Source: Hydrogenophaga sp. (GTDB lineage Bacteria; Pseudomonadota; Gammaproteobacteria; Burkholderiales; Burkholderiaceae_C). From it: DNA of 64,000 nucleotides. The notes under the pieces were generated by a model, which saw nothing but the letters and a program-made list of their open reading frames with translations, searched no databases and was not told the DNA's origin. Below, in pieces: positions 39,426 through 47,404 of the stretch. The stretch is taken from assembly GCA_030682835.1 (NCBI GenBank), contig JAUXNG010000051.1:1-64000 (forward strand). Reading direction: 5' to 3'. How positions within the stretch are numbered: position 1 is the stretch's first letter; each line of letters begins with the position of its first letter. A program made the position numbers and the translations under genes.

Positions 39426-40799
39426 ATGTCGCCTCATCAACGCCCCGACGCCACCTGGGCGCCTTTGCTGGCCGAGCTGGAGTGCGGCCTGCTGCAACGC
39501 GACGTGGCGGCGCGTGCGCTGCTGCTGGCGGCGCTGGCGGGGGAGCATGTGCTGCTGCTGGGGCCGCCGGGCACCGCGAAAAGTGAGCTGGCGCGCCGAC
39601 TGCAGCGCCTGTTGCCGGGGGCGCGGTATTTCGAGCGGCTGCTCACCCGCTTCACGGTGCCGGAAGAGCTGTTCGGGCCGCTCTCGCTGCGCGCGCTGGA
39701 AGACGACCGCTACGAGCGCCTGACCGAGGGCTACCTGCCCGATGCCGAGGTGGCCTTTCTGGACGAGGTCTTCAAGGCCAACTCGGCCATCCTGAACACC
39801 CTGCTCGGCCTGCTGCACGAGCGGCAGTTTGACAACGGCAGCCAGCGGGTGCTGGTGCCGCTGGTCTGCCTGGTGGGTGCCAGCAACGAGCAGCCGCAGG
39901 ACGACAGCCTGCTGGCCTTTTACGACCGATTCCTGCTGCGCGTGCCGGTGCAGCCGGTGGACGACGCGCACTTCAGCGCCCTGTTGCTGGCTGACACGGG
40001 TGGCGCAGCCCTGGGGCCGGCACCGCCCCAGCTCGACACCGCTCATCTGCAGACGCTACGGGAAACCGCCGCCCAGTTGCCACTGGCCGAACCCACGCTG
40101 GCGCTGCTGCGGCGGGCCCGCGAACACGCCCGGCAGACACAGCAGACCGTCTCAGACCGGCGTTGGCGCCAGCTGGTCACGCTGCTGCAGGTGCAGGCCG
40201 CCAGCCGGGGGGCCGCGTCGGTAGACCCCTGGGATCTTTGGCTGCTGCCCTTCGTACTGGCCAGCGAGCCGGCACAGGTGCCGGGCTGGACCGAGTTTTT
40301 CCTGCAGGCGGTGGCACACACCACGCCGCTGGCGGTGGACGGTCTGGAACGCGCGGTGCTGGCCTTCGAGCAGCAGCTCGACACCGAGCGCCGGGCGCCG
40401 CCCGACGCACAGGACGACAGCGCCGGCAAGCTGGCCCTGGCTCGCGCCATCCAGCGGCCGGGCGAAGAGAGCGAGATGGTGCGCATCACCAGCGAGCGCG
40501 CGCAACGCCGCTACAGCCGCGTGCACATCGACGCGCGCGTGGCGCAGTGCGAGGAACTGCAGGTGCGTCTGCTGGCGCTGCACGCCGAGCAGCTGGCGCT
40601 GGCGCGCGAGGTGGTGGGCCAGGCGCGGGCGCATGTCTGGCTGCCGCCTTCCTGGTTGCTGCAGATCGAGGCCGTGCACGGCGAACGCTGCGGCCAGCTG
40701 GCCATCTGGTGCGCCCAGCACCAGTCCACTCAACAGGGCTTTGCCGCCCTGCCCGTCAACGAGGAAGCGGGCGCCCTGCCCGCCCCCGTGAGCTGGTGA
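39426..40799 (+). CDS. MoxR-family AAA ATPase (RavA-like)
   Basis: 457 residues from ATG 39426. The AAA module (residues about 20-230) has Walker A LLGPPGTAKSELARRL, Walker B VAFLDEVFKANSAILNTLL, a sensor-1 region LVGASNEQPQDDSLL and an arginine-finger candidate DRFLLRV. It resembles E. coli RavA in length and in the long helical C-terminal region. The next gene encodes a VWA protein, as ravA-viaA does. The pair is thought to act as a chaperone system for enzyme or metal-complex assembly. Confidence 0.85.
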   Translation: MSPHQRPDATWAPLLAELECGLLQRDVAARALLLAALAGEHVLLLGPPGTAKSELARRLQRLLPGARYFERLLTRFTVPEELFGPLSLRALEDDRYERLTEGYLPDAEVAFLDEVFKANSAILNTLLGLLHERQFDNGSQRVLVPLVCLVGASNEQPQDDSLLAFYDRFLLRVPVQPVDDAHFSALLLADTGGAALGPAPPQLDTAHLQTLRETAAQLPLAEPTLALLRRAREHARQTQQTVSDRRWRQLVTLLQVQAASRGAASVDPWDLWLLPFVLASEPAQVPGWTEFFLQAVAHTTPLAVDGLERAVLAFEQQLDTERRAPPDAQDDSAGKLALARAIQRPGEESEMVRITSERAQRRYSRVHIDARVAQCEELQVRLLALHAEQLALAREVVGQARAHVWLPPSWLLQIEAVHGERCGQLAIWCAQHQSTQQGFAALPVNEEAGALPAPVSW

Positions 40800-40803
40800 G
40801 GCC

Positions 40804-42294
40804 GTGACCGCCGCGCCGCACGGCGCCAGCGGCGCCCACTCCCCCGAACGCCCGGACCGCCCGTACCACCAACTCGACGCCCTCCCGCGCGAACTCTGGC
40901 GCTGGGCCGTGGTGTGCAGCAGCGGCGACGCCAGCCATCGGCTGCCCGATCTGTGCCACTGGCACGACGCGCTGCTGGCGGGCGCCCTGCCCGACCCCAC
41001 CCGCGACCTCGGCGACCCCGAGGCCACGCAGGCCCTGCGCCCGCTGCTGCCCGAACTGGACCTGCTCACCCTCACCCGCCAGAGCCAGCCGCTCACCCGC
41101 CAGGTGCTGCAGAGTCTGCTGTGGCACCTCGACAGCCTGATCGACCGCCCGCTGGACGAATCGCGCGCCACGGCCATCGAACGCATGCAGACCAGCTTCC
41201 GCGAGAGCTGGGACGTGCAGCGCCAGGGCTGGGACGAGGTGCTGGCCCTGCTGCAGTCACTCGGCGACCTGGCGCACCTGCGCTGGGACGAGCTGGCCGG
41301 CCAGCTGAACCGCCGCGAATGGCAGGAGGCGCGGCGCATCGGCGAGCTCTTGCAGCGCCTGCCGGCCCTGGCCACCTTCATCGACAGCGTGGGCCGGCGC
41401 GACGCGCAGCGCCAGCACCCGCCAGCCGCCGCCATGCGGCCCGACGCCCAGCCGCAGGCACCGGCGGCGCGCCACCCGGCCGACGAAGAAGAACGCCGCC
41501 CCGAACCCACCGCTGTGGACGGCGTGCGCCGTTCGCGCAACCTCGCCCGCATGACCGGGGGCGAAAGCCTGAACCTCACCCACCCGGTGCTGCGCCGGCT
41601 GTGGCGCGCCCGCTTCGCAGAGGCACAGCTGCTGAGCTACGACGACCGCGCACGAGCCCCGCAGCAGCGCCCCGTGCCCCGGCCCGAGCGCGAGCGCCAG
41701 CGGCCCGTGCCCGAGCACGCCGGGCGCGGCCCGCTCATCATCTGCCTGGACACGTCGGGCTCGATGCGCGGGGCGCCCGAGAGCGTGGCCAAGGCCTGCG
41801 TGCTGCAAGCCCTGCGCGCCGCGCACGCCGGGCGTCGGCCCTGCCGCCTGCTGGCCTTTGGCGGCCCCCACGAAATGCTGGAACGCGAGCTGACGCTCGA
41901 CGCCGCCGGCCTCGAACGCCTGCTCGACCTGATGGGCCAGAGCTTCGATGGCGGCACCGATGTGCAGACCCCGATCGAGCACGCGGTGACCCTGGTGGAA
42001 ACGGCCGAGTGGGCCGACGCCGACCTGCTGATCGTCAGCGACGGTGAATTCGGCGTCACGCCGGCCACCCTGCAGCGGCTTCGCGAGGCCAAGACCCGGC
42101 TCGGCCTGCGGGCCCACGGCGTGCTGATCGGCGACCGCGAAACCATCGGCCTGCTGGAGGTCTGCGACCACCTGCACTGGGTGCGCGAGTGGCGCCGCTA
42201 CGGCCAGGGCACGCCGCCTGTGGCTGAAGGTTTCTCGCCAGTGCACAGCCGCAGCCTCACGGCGCTCTACTTCCCCAACGCCATCCGGCGCTGA
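40804..42294 (+). CDS. VWA-domain protein (ViaA/CoxE-like partner of the MoxR ATPase)
   Basis: 496 residues from GTG 40804, 4 bases after the MoxR stop. An N-terminal helical part (residues 1-300, Ala/Arg/Glu-rich) is followed by a VWA domain: LIICLDTSGSMRGAPESVAKA with the MIDAS D-x-S-x-S, then SFDGGTDVQTPI supplying the Thr, and LLIVSDGEFG the final Asp. The intact MIDAS should bind Mg2+. The order MoxR-VWA is the classic cooperative unit. Confidence 0.88.
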   Translation: MTAAPHGASGAHSPERPDRPYHQLDALPRELWRWAVVCSSGDASHRLPDLCHWHDALLAGALPDPTRDLGDPEATQALRPLLPELDLLTLTRQSQPLTRQVLQSLLWHLDSLIDRPLDESRATAIERMQTSFRESWDVQRQGWDEVLALLQSLGDLAHLRWDELAGQLNRREWQEARRIGELLQRLPALATFIDSVGRRDAQRQHPPAAAMRPDAQPQAPAARHPADEEERRPEPTAVDGVRRSRNLARMTGGESLNLTHPVLRRLWRARFAEAQLLSYDDRARAPQQRPVPRPERERQRPVPEHAGRGPLIICLDTSGSMRGAPESVAKACVLQALRAAHAGRRPCRLLAFGGPHEMLERELTLDAAGLERLLDLMGQSFDGGTDVQTPIEHAVTLVETAEWADADLLIVSDGEFGVTPATLQRLREAKTRLGLRAHGVLIGDRETIGLLEVCDHLHWVREWRRYGQGTPPVAEGFSPVHSRSLTALYFPNAIRR

Positions 42295-42400
42295 ACCGGA
42301 TCGCTGCCGCCCGTCGCTCGAGGCGAACGGTGGCCTTGCGAATGCGGTCCCAGGCTCCAGTTGGGGACGTAGCGCCCTGGTGGCCGAAGGAGAACCCGAG

Positions 42401-42712
42401 ATGTGGAAACGACTGTCTGTGCTGTGGGTGGCGGTGAAAGGCGATGCCCGGCTGATGTGGCACGCGCTGCGCCATCCCGAGGCGCCGGGCTGGCTCAAGA
42501 TCGGCGCGGCGGCGCTGGTGCTCTACCTGGTCTCGCCGATGGACCTGATCCCGGACGTGCTGCCCATCATCGGTGTGATGGACGACCTGGTGCTGGTGCC
42601 GCTGGCGATGCGGTTCCTGCTGGGACGGCTGCCGCCCCACATACGCGCGCACGCCGAGCAACGCAGTGCCGGGCGCGGCCAGCAGCGCAGCACCCCGTCA
42701 ACGGGACACTGA
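42401..42712 (+). CDS. YkvA family (DUF1232) membrane protein
   Basis: 103 residues from ATG 42401 with GAAGGAGA ten bases upstream; a GTG at 42380 is less likely. LKIGAAALVLYLVSPMDLIPDVLPIIGVMDDLVLVPLAMRF is the DUF1232 signature (D-L-I-P-D), one or two membrane helices. Basic C-terminal tail. Function unknown; the family is common in proteobacteria. Confidence 0.85.
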   Translation: MWKRLSVLWVAVKGDARLMWHALRHPEAPGWLKIGAAALVLYLVSPMDLIPDVLPIIGVMDDLVLVPLAMRFLLGRLPPHIRAHAEQRSAGRGQQRSTPSTGH

Positions 42713-42727
42713 CCCACCCGTGAGGGC

Positions 42728-43471
42728 TCAGCCGACGTCCTGGAAACCGCCGCGGCGGTAGGTGAGCACCAGCGTGTCACGCCACCCGAAGCCCCCGGGC
42801 TCCAGCGGCTGGATGGGTGTGCTCTCGTGGATCACCCGCGCGTCGTCCAGCAGCAGCAGCGACCAGGGCTGGCGCAGCGTGAAGCGCTGACCGGCAGGGC
42901 CGTCGGCCTCGAACACCCGGCTTTCGCCGCCCTTGATCTGCTCGCGGCCCACCATGAACACCGCCACCAGATCCACGCCGTCGCGGTGGGCGCCTTCGGG
43001 CGTCGGCCGGCCGATGCCGTCCGTGGTGTCGATACGAAAGGTGTGGGCTTCCACAAACCAGGGTTGTGCGCCGCGCAGCGCCGACACGGCCTCGCCCACG
43101 CGCGCCAGCAGACGCGGCCACAGCGGCTGGTCGAGCACATGGGACTGCATGGGCTCGAACCAGCGTTCCATGCCGCCGTGCAGGGCGTTGTATTCCAGGG
43201 GCTGCCAGTGCGCCCGGTGCGGCACCTGCTGCACCACCTCGCCCTCCACCACAAAACTGCTGTGGCGCCGGCGCCGGTAACGCCCGCCGTCTTTCAAATA
43301 AGCGTCGGCAGGCAGGTCGTTCCAGCCCACCTGCAAGGCCTGCAGTCCCTCTGGCGTGGTGCCCAGCCAGCGCTGCACCTCGCCCGCGTCCAGCAGGGCG
43401 AAGCCCTGCGTCTGCAGGGCGGCAGGCGCCTCGTCCAGGGTCACGAAAGGGGGCTTGAATTCACTGGTCAT
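42728..43471 (-). CDS. 2-oxoglutarate/Fe(II)-dependent oxygenase-like protein (PF10014 type)
   Basis: 247 residues. The Fe-binding H-x-D occurs in PEGAHRDGVDLVAVFMVGREQIKGGES and the distal His in DDARVIHESTPIQP. YRRRRHSSFVV and EAHTFRIDTTDG agree with the PF10014 2OG-Fe dioxygenase family, some members of which hydroxylate free amino acids. The substrate is unknown. It is convergent with the DUF1232 gene. Confidence 0.82.
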   Translation of the reverse strand: MTSEFKPPFVTLDEAPAALQTQGFALLDAGEVQRWLGTTPEGLQALQVGWNDLPADAYLKDGGRYRRRRHSSFVVEGEVVQQVPHRAHWQPLEYNALHGGMERWFEPMQSHVLDQPLWPRLLARVGEAVSALRGAQPWFVEAHTFRIDTTDGIGRPTPEGAHRDGVDLVAVFMVGREQIKGGESRVFEADGPAGQRFTLRQPWSLLLLDDARVIHESTPIQPLEPGGFGWRDTLVLTYRRGGFQDVG

Positions 43472-43641
43472 GGGGCGGCAGTGTACCGGGGTGTAAGCGC
43501 CGTCAGCGGGCGTGCGCTGGTGCTGTGAGGCGACCTGCGCGGTTCCTGCGCTGGATCAAGACCCGCGAACGCTCGGGCTGTCAAGCTGCAGCCACGACAT
43601 GCCACCACGGAACATGTCTTGACACTGCAAGGAGATGGCCG

Positions 43642-44079
43642 ATGAACACATTGCAATGGAGCGATGCGCTGCTACTGGATTACGAGCCCATGGACAGCGT
43701 GCACCGGGATTTTGTCGAGCTGCTGGGCCAGGCCGAGGCCGCTTCAGACGCCGCCCTGCCCCTGGCCTGGGCCGCGCTGGTGGACCACACCGCCGAGCAT
43801 TTCGGCCGCGAAGACGAGTGGATGCGCAGTACCCGGTTTGCCACGGCCGAGCACCACATGCTGCAGCACCGGGTGGTGCTCAATGTGCTGCGCGAAGGCC
43901 TGGTGCTGGCGCGCAAGGGGCAGTTCGCCGCGGTGCGCGAGATGGCCCTTGAACTCGGCGCCTGGTTCGCCAAGCACGCGCAGTCGCAGGACGCGGCGCT
44001 GGCCCTTCACCTGCGGCGCGAGCCGCAGCCGGTCACGCCGCGCCGCGCCGGTGGCAAGCACGCGCCCGCCCCGGGCTGA
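43642..44079 (+). CDS. Bacteriohemerythrin
   Basis: 145 residues from ATG 43642, with AAGGAG before it. Di-iron ligands are in place: His21 (VHRDF), His49 and His53 (DHTAEHF) with Glu57, His72 and His76 (HHMLQH), and the late KHAQSQD with H-x4-D. Likely binds O2 reversibly; such proteins store or sense oxygen in the cytoplasm. Upstream is an imperfect inverted repeat GACATG/CATGTC (43596-43618). Confidence 0.88.
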   Translation: MNTLQWSDALLLDYEPMDSVHRDFVELLGQAEAASDAALPLAWAALVDHTAEHFGREDEWMRSTRFATAEHHMLQHRVVLNVLREGLVLARKGQFAAVREMALELGAWFAKHAQSQDAALALHLRREPQPVTPRRAGGKHAPAPG

Positions 44080-44179
44080 GGCTTCGCCAACGCGACAGCG
44101 CGCGAGGCTGCGCATGGGGTAAACCATGTGCGGGGCTTATGCGTCGATGGTTATATTGCCCGCTCAGGAGGATATTTCC

Positions 44180-45034
44180 ATGGCCGATGTCGCCCCCCTT
44201 GCCGCGCACGAAGAACCGCGAGACCGCCCGGCGGCCGGTTCGCAGCCGGCGCGCCATGCTGAGCGCGGGCCCTCGGTGTTCACGGTGCAGCTGGCCGAAC
44301 TGAAGCCGTCCGACCCGTTTCGCTGGCTGCAGCTCGGCTGGGCCGACTTTCGCCGCTGCCCGCGCATCGGCCTTTTCTACGGCCTGTGCTTCTTCGGCAT
44401 GGGCCACGCACTGCTGGCGGTGTTCCAGTCGGCCCCGGCCTATGTGCTGGCCCTGAGCGCCGGCTTTCTGCTCATGGGCCCATTTTTGTGCCTGGGCCTG
44501 TACGACGCGAGCAAAGCCATGCAGACCCATTCGCACCGTCCCTCGCTGCGCGCCTCGCTGCAGGCCTGGCGCCCCACCAAGGGCACGATGGCGATCTTTG
44601 CCGGCGTGCTGCTGATCCTGGAAATGCTCTGGGGTCGTGCCTCGCTGGTGGTGTTTGCTGTCAGCTTCAACACCATGCCCGAGAAGGCCAACATCCTGGC
44701 CATGCTCATCGACCCCGAAAACCTGGGGTTCCTCATCACCTACCTCGTGGTCGGCGCCGTGTTCGCCGGGCTGATCTTCACCACCAGCGTGATCTCGATC
44801 CCGATGATCATGGACCGGCAGGTGGACGCCGTCTCGGCCGGCCTGACCAGCATCCGCGCCTGCCTGCAGAACCCCGGCGTGATGCTGCTGTGGGGCGCGC
44901 TCATCACCACCATCATCGTGCTGGCCATGCTGCCCGTGTTCCTGGGCCTGTTCATCGCTGGCCCCGTGATCGGCCACGCCACCTGGCACGCTTACCGGCA
45001 CATCGTGCCTGCCCCGCAGGAGAACGAGGCCTGA
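44180..45034 (+). CDS. DUF2189 / BPSS1780-like integral membrane protein
   Basis: 284 residues from ATG 44180, chosen because a perfect AGGAGG lies nine bases upstream; a start 54 bases earlier is open but lacks this. The polar N-terminus is followed by WLQLGWADFRRCPRIGLFYG, a family signature, then six hydrophobic segments. LTSIRACLQNPGVMLLWGALITT is another family marker. Members are often mislabelled as cytochrome oxidase subunit I; no heme ligands support that here. Confidence 0.8.
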   Translation: MADVAPLAAHEEPRDRPAAGSQPARHAERGPSVFTVQLAELKPSDPFRWLQLGWADFRRCPRIGLFYGLCFFGMGHALLAVFQSAPAYVLALSAGFLLMGPFLCLGLYDASKAMQTHSHRPSLRASLQAWRPTKGTMAIFAGVLLILEMLWGRASLVVFAVSFNTMPEKANILAMLIDPENLGFLITYLVVGAVFAGLIFTTSVISIPMIMDRQVDAVSAGLTSIRACLQNPGVMLLWGALITTIIVLAMLPVFLGLFIAGPVIGHATWHAYRHIVPAPQENEA

Positions 45035-45106
45035 GAGGCACAACGGCCTTGATACGGGCCGGGTACGCGGCCACCCCGCGCCGCCGGGCGATATGCTCGG
45101 CGCACC

Positions 45107-46069
45107 ATGCTGCCTGACCAAGACCTCTTCCGAACCGCCGTGCTGGTGCTCAGCGCCTTGCTGCTGTTCCTCTACGGGCTGGAGCATTTCAGCAAGGAAC
45201 TGCAGGCCATCGGCAGCGACCGCCTGCCGCGCTGGCTGGGCCTGGCCACACGCCAGCGGCTCGGGGGCTTCGCGCTGGGCGCCGGCGTGACGGCGGTGGT
45301 GCAGTCCAGCAGCGCGGTGAGTGCGCTGGTGGTGGCGCTGGTGAACGCCGGCACGCTGAGCTTCGCGGGCAGTCTCGCGGTGCTGCTCGGCGCCAAGGTG
45401 GGCACCACGTCCACCGCCTGGCTGGTCTCCTACGAACTCACGCACCTCGGGCCCTACCTGATCGTGCTGGGCGGCCTGCTCACCATGCTGCCCTTCACCA
45501 TCCGCGTGGTGGGGCGCGCCATCTTCTATTTCGGCTTCATCTTTTTTGCGCTGGACCTGGTGAGCGAGTCGCTGGAGCCGCTGCAGAACGCGCCCTGGGT
45601 GCTGGATTTGCTGGCTCGCGCCGAGGTGCCCTGGATGGGCCTGCTCATCGGCATCGTGCTCACGGTGGTGCTGCAGTCCAGCAGCGTGGTGAGCGGGCTG
45701 GCCATCGTGCTGGTGCAGCAGGGTGCGCTGCAGCCGCTGGGCGCCGTGGCCGTGGTGGTGGGCGCCACCCTGGGCACCACCGCCACCAGCCTGATCGCCA
45801 GCATCCCAATGGACCGATTCGCGCGACGCGCCGCGCAGATGAACCTGCTGTTCAACGCCGTGGGCGTGCTGCTGATACTGCCCTTCCTCGCACCCTTTGG
45901 AGAATGGGCGCTTCGCCAGGGCGGCAGTGCCGGCCAGGCGGTGGCGCTGGCCAATCTCTCGTTCAACCTGGGGGTGGCGCTGCTGTTCCTGCCCTTCACC
46001 GGCTGGATGGGCCGCTACTTCGCCCCGCCGGGTGAACCTCAACCGTCAGCGGAAAACGCGGCCGTCTGA
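45107..46069 (+). CDS. Na/Pi cotransporter-family protein (NptA-like)
   Basis: 320 residues, about nine hydrophobic segments. The family's duplicated QSSS motif is present twice: VVQSSSAVSALVVALVNAG at about residue 63 and VLQSSSVVSGLAIVLVQQG at about 187, each followed by a Gly-rich re-entrant stretch (GAKVGTTSTAW, GATLGTTATS). It lacks the C-terminal PhoU-like domain of longer members. Sodium-driven phosphate import or export is likely. Confidence 0.88.
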   Translation: MLPDQDLFRTAVLVLSALLLFLYGLEHFSKELQAIGSDRLPRWLGLATRQRLGGFALGAGVTAVVQSSSAVSALVVALVNAGTLSFAGSLAVLLGAKVGTTSTAWLVSYELTHLGPYLIVLGGLLTMLPFTIRVVGRAIFYFGFIFFALDLVSESLEPLQNAPWVLDLLARAEVPWMGLLIGIVLTVVLQSSSVVSGLAIVLVQQGALQPLGAVAVVVGATLGTTATSLIASIPMDRFARRAAQMNLLFNAVGVLLILPFLAPFGEWALRQGGSAGQAVALANLSFNLGVALLFLPFTGWMGRYFAPPGEPQPSAENAAV

Positions 46070-46081
46070 GCCAGAGAACCT

Positions 46082-47080
46082 TCAGCGGTTCACGTCCACC
46101 ACCAGGCGCCCGCGCACCTGGCCCGCCAGGATCTCGCTGCCGGCGCCGATGGCCTCGCCCAGGCTGATTTCTCGTGTGATGCGGTCGAGCTGGGCGCGGT
46201 TGACCGACGCGGCCAGCGCGGTCCAGGCGGCTTCCCGCTGGGCCATGGGGGCCATCACGCTGTCGATACCGTAGAGCGTGACGCCGCGCAGAATGAACGG
46301 GGCCACGCTGGCCGGCAGGTCCATGCCCTGCGCCAGGCCACAGGCCGCCACCGCGCCACCGTAGCGCGTGCTGGCGCAGGCATTGGCCAGCGTGTGGCTG
46401 CCCACCGAGTCGACCACGCCGATCCAGCGCTCCTTCTGCAGCGGCTTGCCGGGCTCGCTCAGGCTGGCCCGCTCGATCACGTCGGCCGCCCCCAGCGCTT
46501 TCAGGTGCTCGGCCTCCTGCGGCCGGCCGGTGGAGGCCACCACGGTGTGCCCCAGCGCCGCCAGCAGCGAAATGGCCACGCTGCCCACGCCGCCATTGCC
46601 ACCGGTCACCAGCACCTCGCCACTGCCGGGCGCCACGTCGTGCGAGGCCCAGTGGCGCTGCAGCGCCATCACGCACAGCATGGCGGTGTAGCCCGCCGTT
46701 CCGAAGGCCATGGCCTCGCGCGGGCTCAATGTGTCGGGCAGCTCCACCAGCCAGTCACCCTTCACCCGCGCCATCTGCGCCAGGCCGCCCCAGTGTGTTT
46801 CGCCCACACCAAAGCCGTTGAGCAGCACGCGGTCGCCCGCCTTCCAGCGCGGGTGTTCGCTGGCGGTGACGGTGCCGGCGAAATCGATGCCCGGCACCAT
46901 GGGAAAACTGCGCACCACCGGCGAACGCCCGGTGATGGCCAGGCCGTCCTTGTAGTTGATGGTGGACCACTCCACCCGCACCGTCACATCGCCGCTGGCG
47001 GGCAGTTGCGCTTCATCGAGCGAAGCCAGTTCGCAGCGGTAGCCGCTTTCGGGTTTGGTGATCAGCAGGGCGTTGAACAT
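46082..47080 (-). CDS. acuI: Acrylyl-CoA reductase AcuI / YhdH (MDR family)
   Basis: 332 residues from ATG 47080. Closely follows E. coli YhdH: WSTINYKDGLAITG, FPMVPGIDFAGTV, GVGETHWGGLAQMARVKGDWLV, LVTGGNGGVGSVAISLLAALGH (nucleotide-binding G-x-G-x2-G) and FILRGVTLYGIDSVMAP. No zinc ligands, as expected. It reduces acrylyl-CoA to propionyl-CoA with NADPH. In marine bacteria this removes toxic acrylate; here it may serve branched acyl-CoA metabolism. Confidence 0.9.
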   Translation of the reverse strand: MFNALLITKPESGYRCELASLDEAQLPASGDVTVRVEWSTINYKDGLAITGRSPVVRSFPMVPGIDFAGTVTASEHPRWKAGDRVLLNGFGVGETHWGGLAQMARVKGDWLVELPDTLSPREAMAFGTAGYTAMLCVMALQRHWASHDVAPGSGEVLVTGGNGGVGSVAISLLAALGHTVVASTGRPQEAEHLKALGAADVIERASLSEPGKPLQKERWIGVVDSVGSHTLANACASTRYGGAVAACGLAQGMDLPASVAPFILRGVTLYGIDSVMAPMAQREAAWTALAASVNRAQLDRITREISLGEAIGAGSEILAGQVRGRLVVDVNR

Positions 47081-47148
47081 GGGGCATCTCCGGACAGGAA
47101 GCAAGGAAGGAACAGAACCACAGCAGCGCGGGCAAGCGACGCGCCGGG

Positions 47149-47400
47149 TCAGCCGGCGCCGCCCCTCGGGTGCCGCGGTGGCTCGGGTGGTGTTTCACGC
47201 CACAGGCGCACCAGCATCCACCAGCCCAGGCCCGCGTTGGTGAGGGCCAGCAGGCTGAGCACCCAGCGCAGGGCGGTGGGTGGATCGGTCAGGTGGACAT
47301 ACCAGGCCAGCAGCGATGACAAGGCATTGAAGGCCAGCACCAGCCAGAAGAGGCCGCGCCTGGGTTGCCACAGGCGGTGCAGGGAACGTGAGACAGACAT
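47149..47400 (-). CDS. Small two-helix membrane protein
   Basis: 83 residues with two membrane segments (LFWLVLAFNALSSLLAWYV and RWVLSLLALTNAGLGWWML), basic N-terminus and Pro/Arg-rich tail. It starts four bases after the acyl-CoA ligase gene ends on the same strand, so it is probably co-transcribed. Unknown function. Confidence 0.6.
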   Translation of the reverse strand: MSVSRSLHRLWQPRRGLFWLVLAFNALSSLLAWYVHLTDPPTALRWVLSLLALTNAGLGWWMLVRLWRETPPEPPRHPRGGAG

Positions 47401-47404
47401 CGCC

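Noticed and set aside
44180-45034. Cytochrome c oxidase subunit I
   Set aside because: Such a label is often attached to DUF2189 proteins, but there are no heme or copper ligands and the helix count is too low.
44033-46042. A 669-codon minus-strand open frame rich in His and Gln
   Set aside because: It covers the DUF2189 and Na/Pi transporter genes, both of which have clear family motifs and good ribosome sites. Composition is typical of an antisense shadow.
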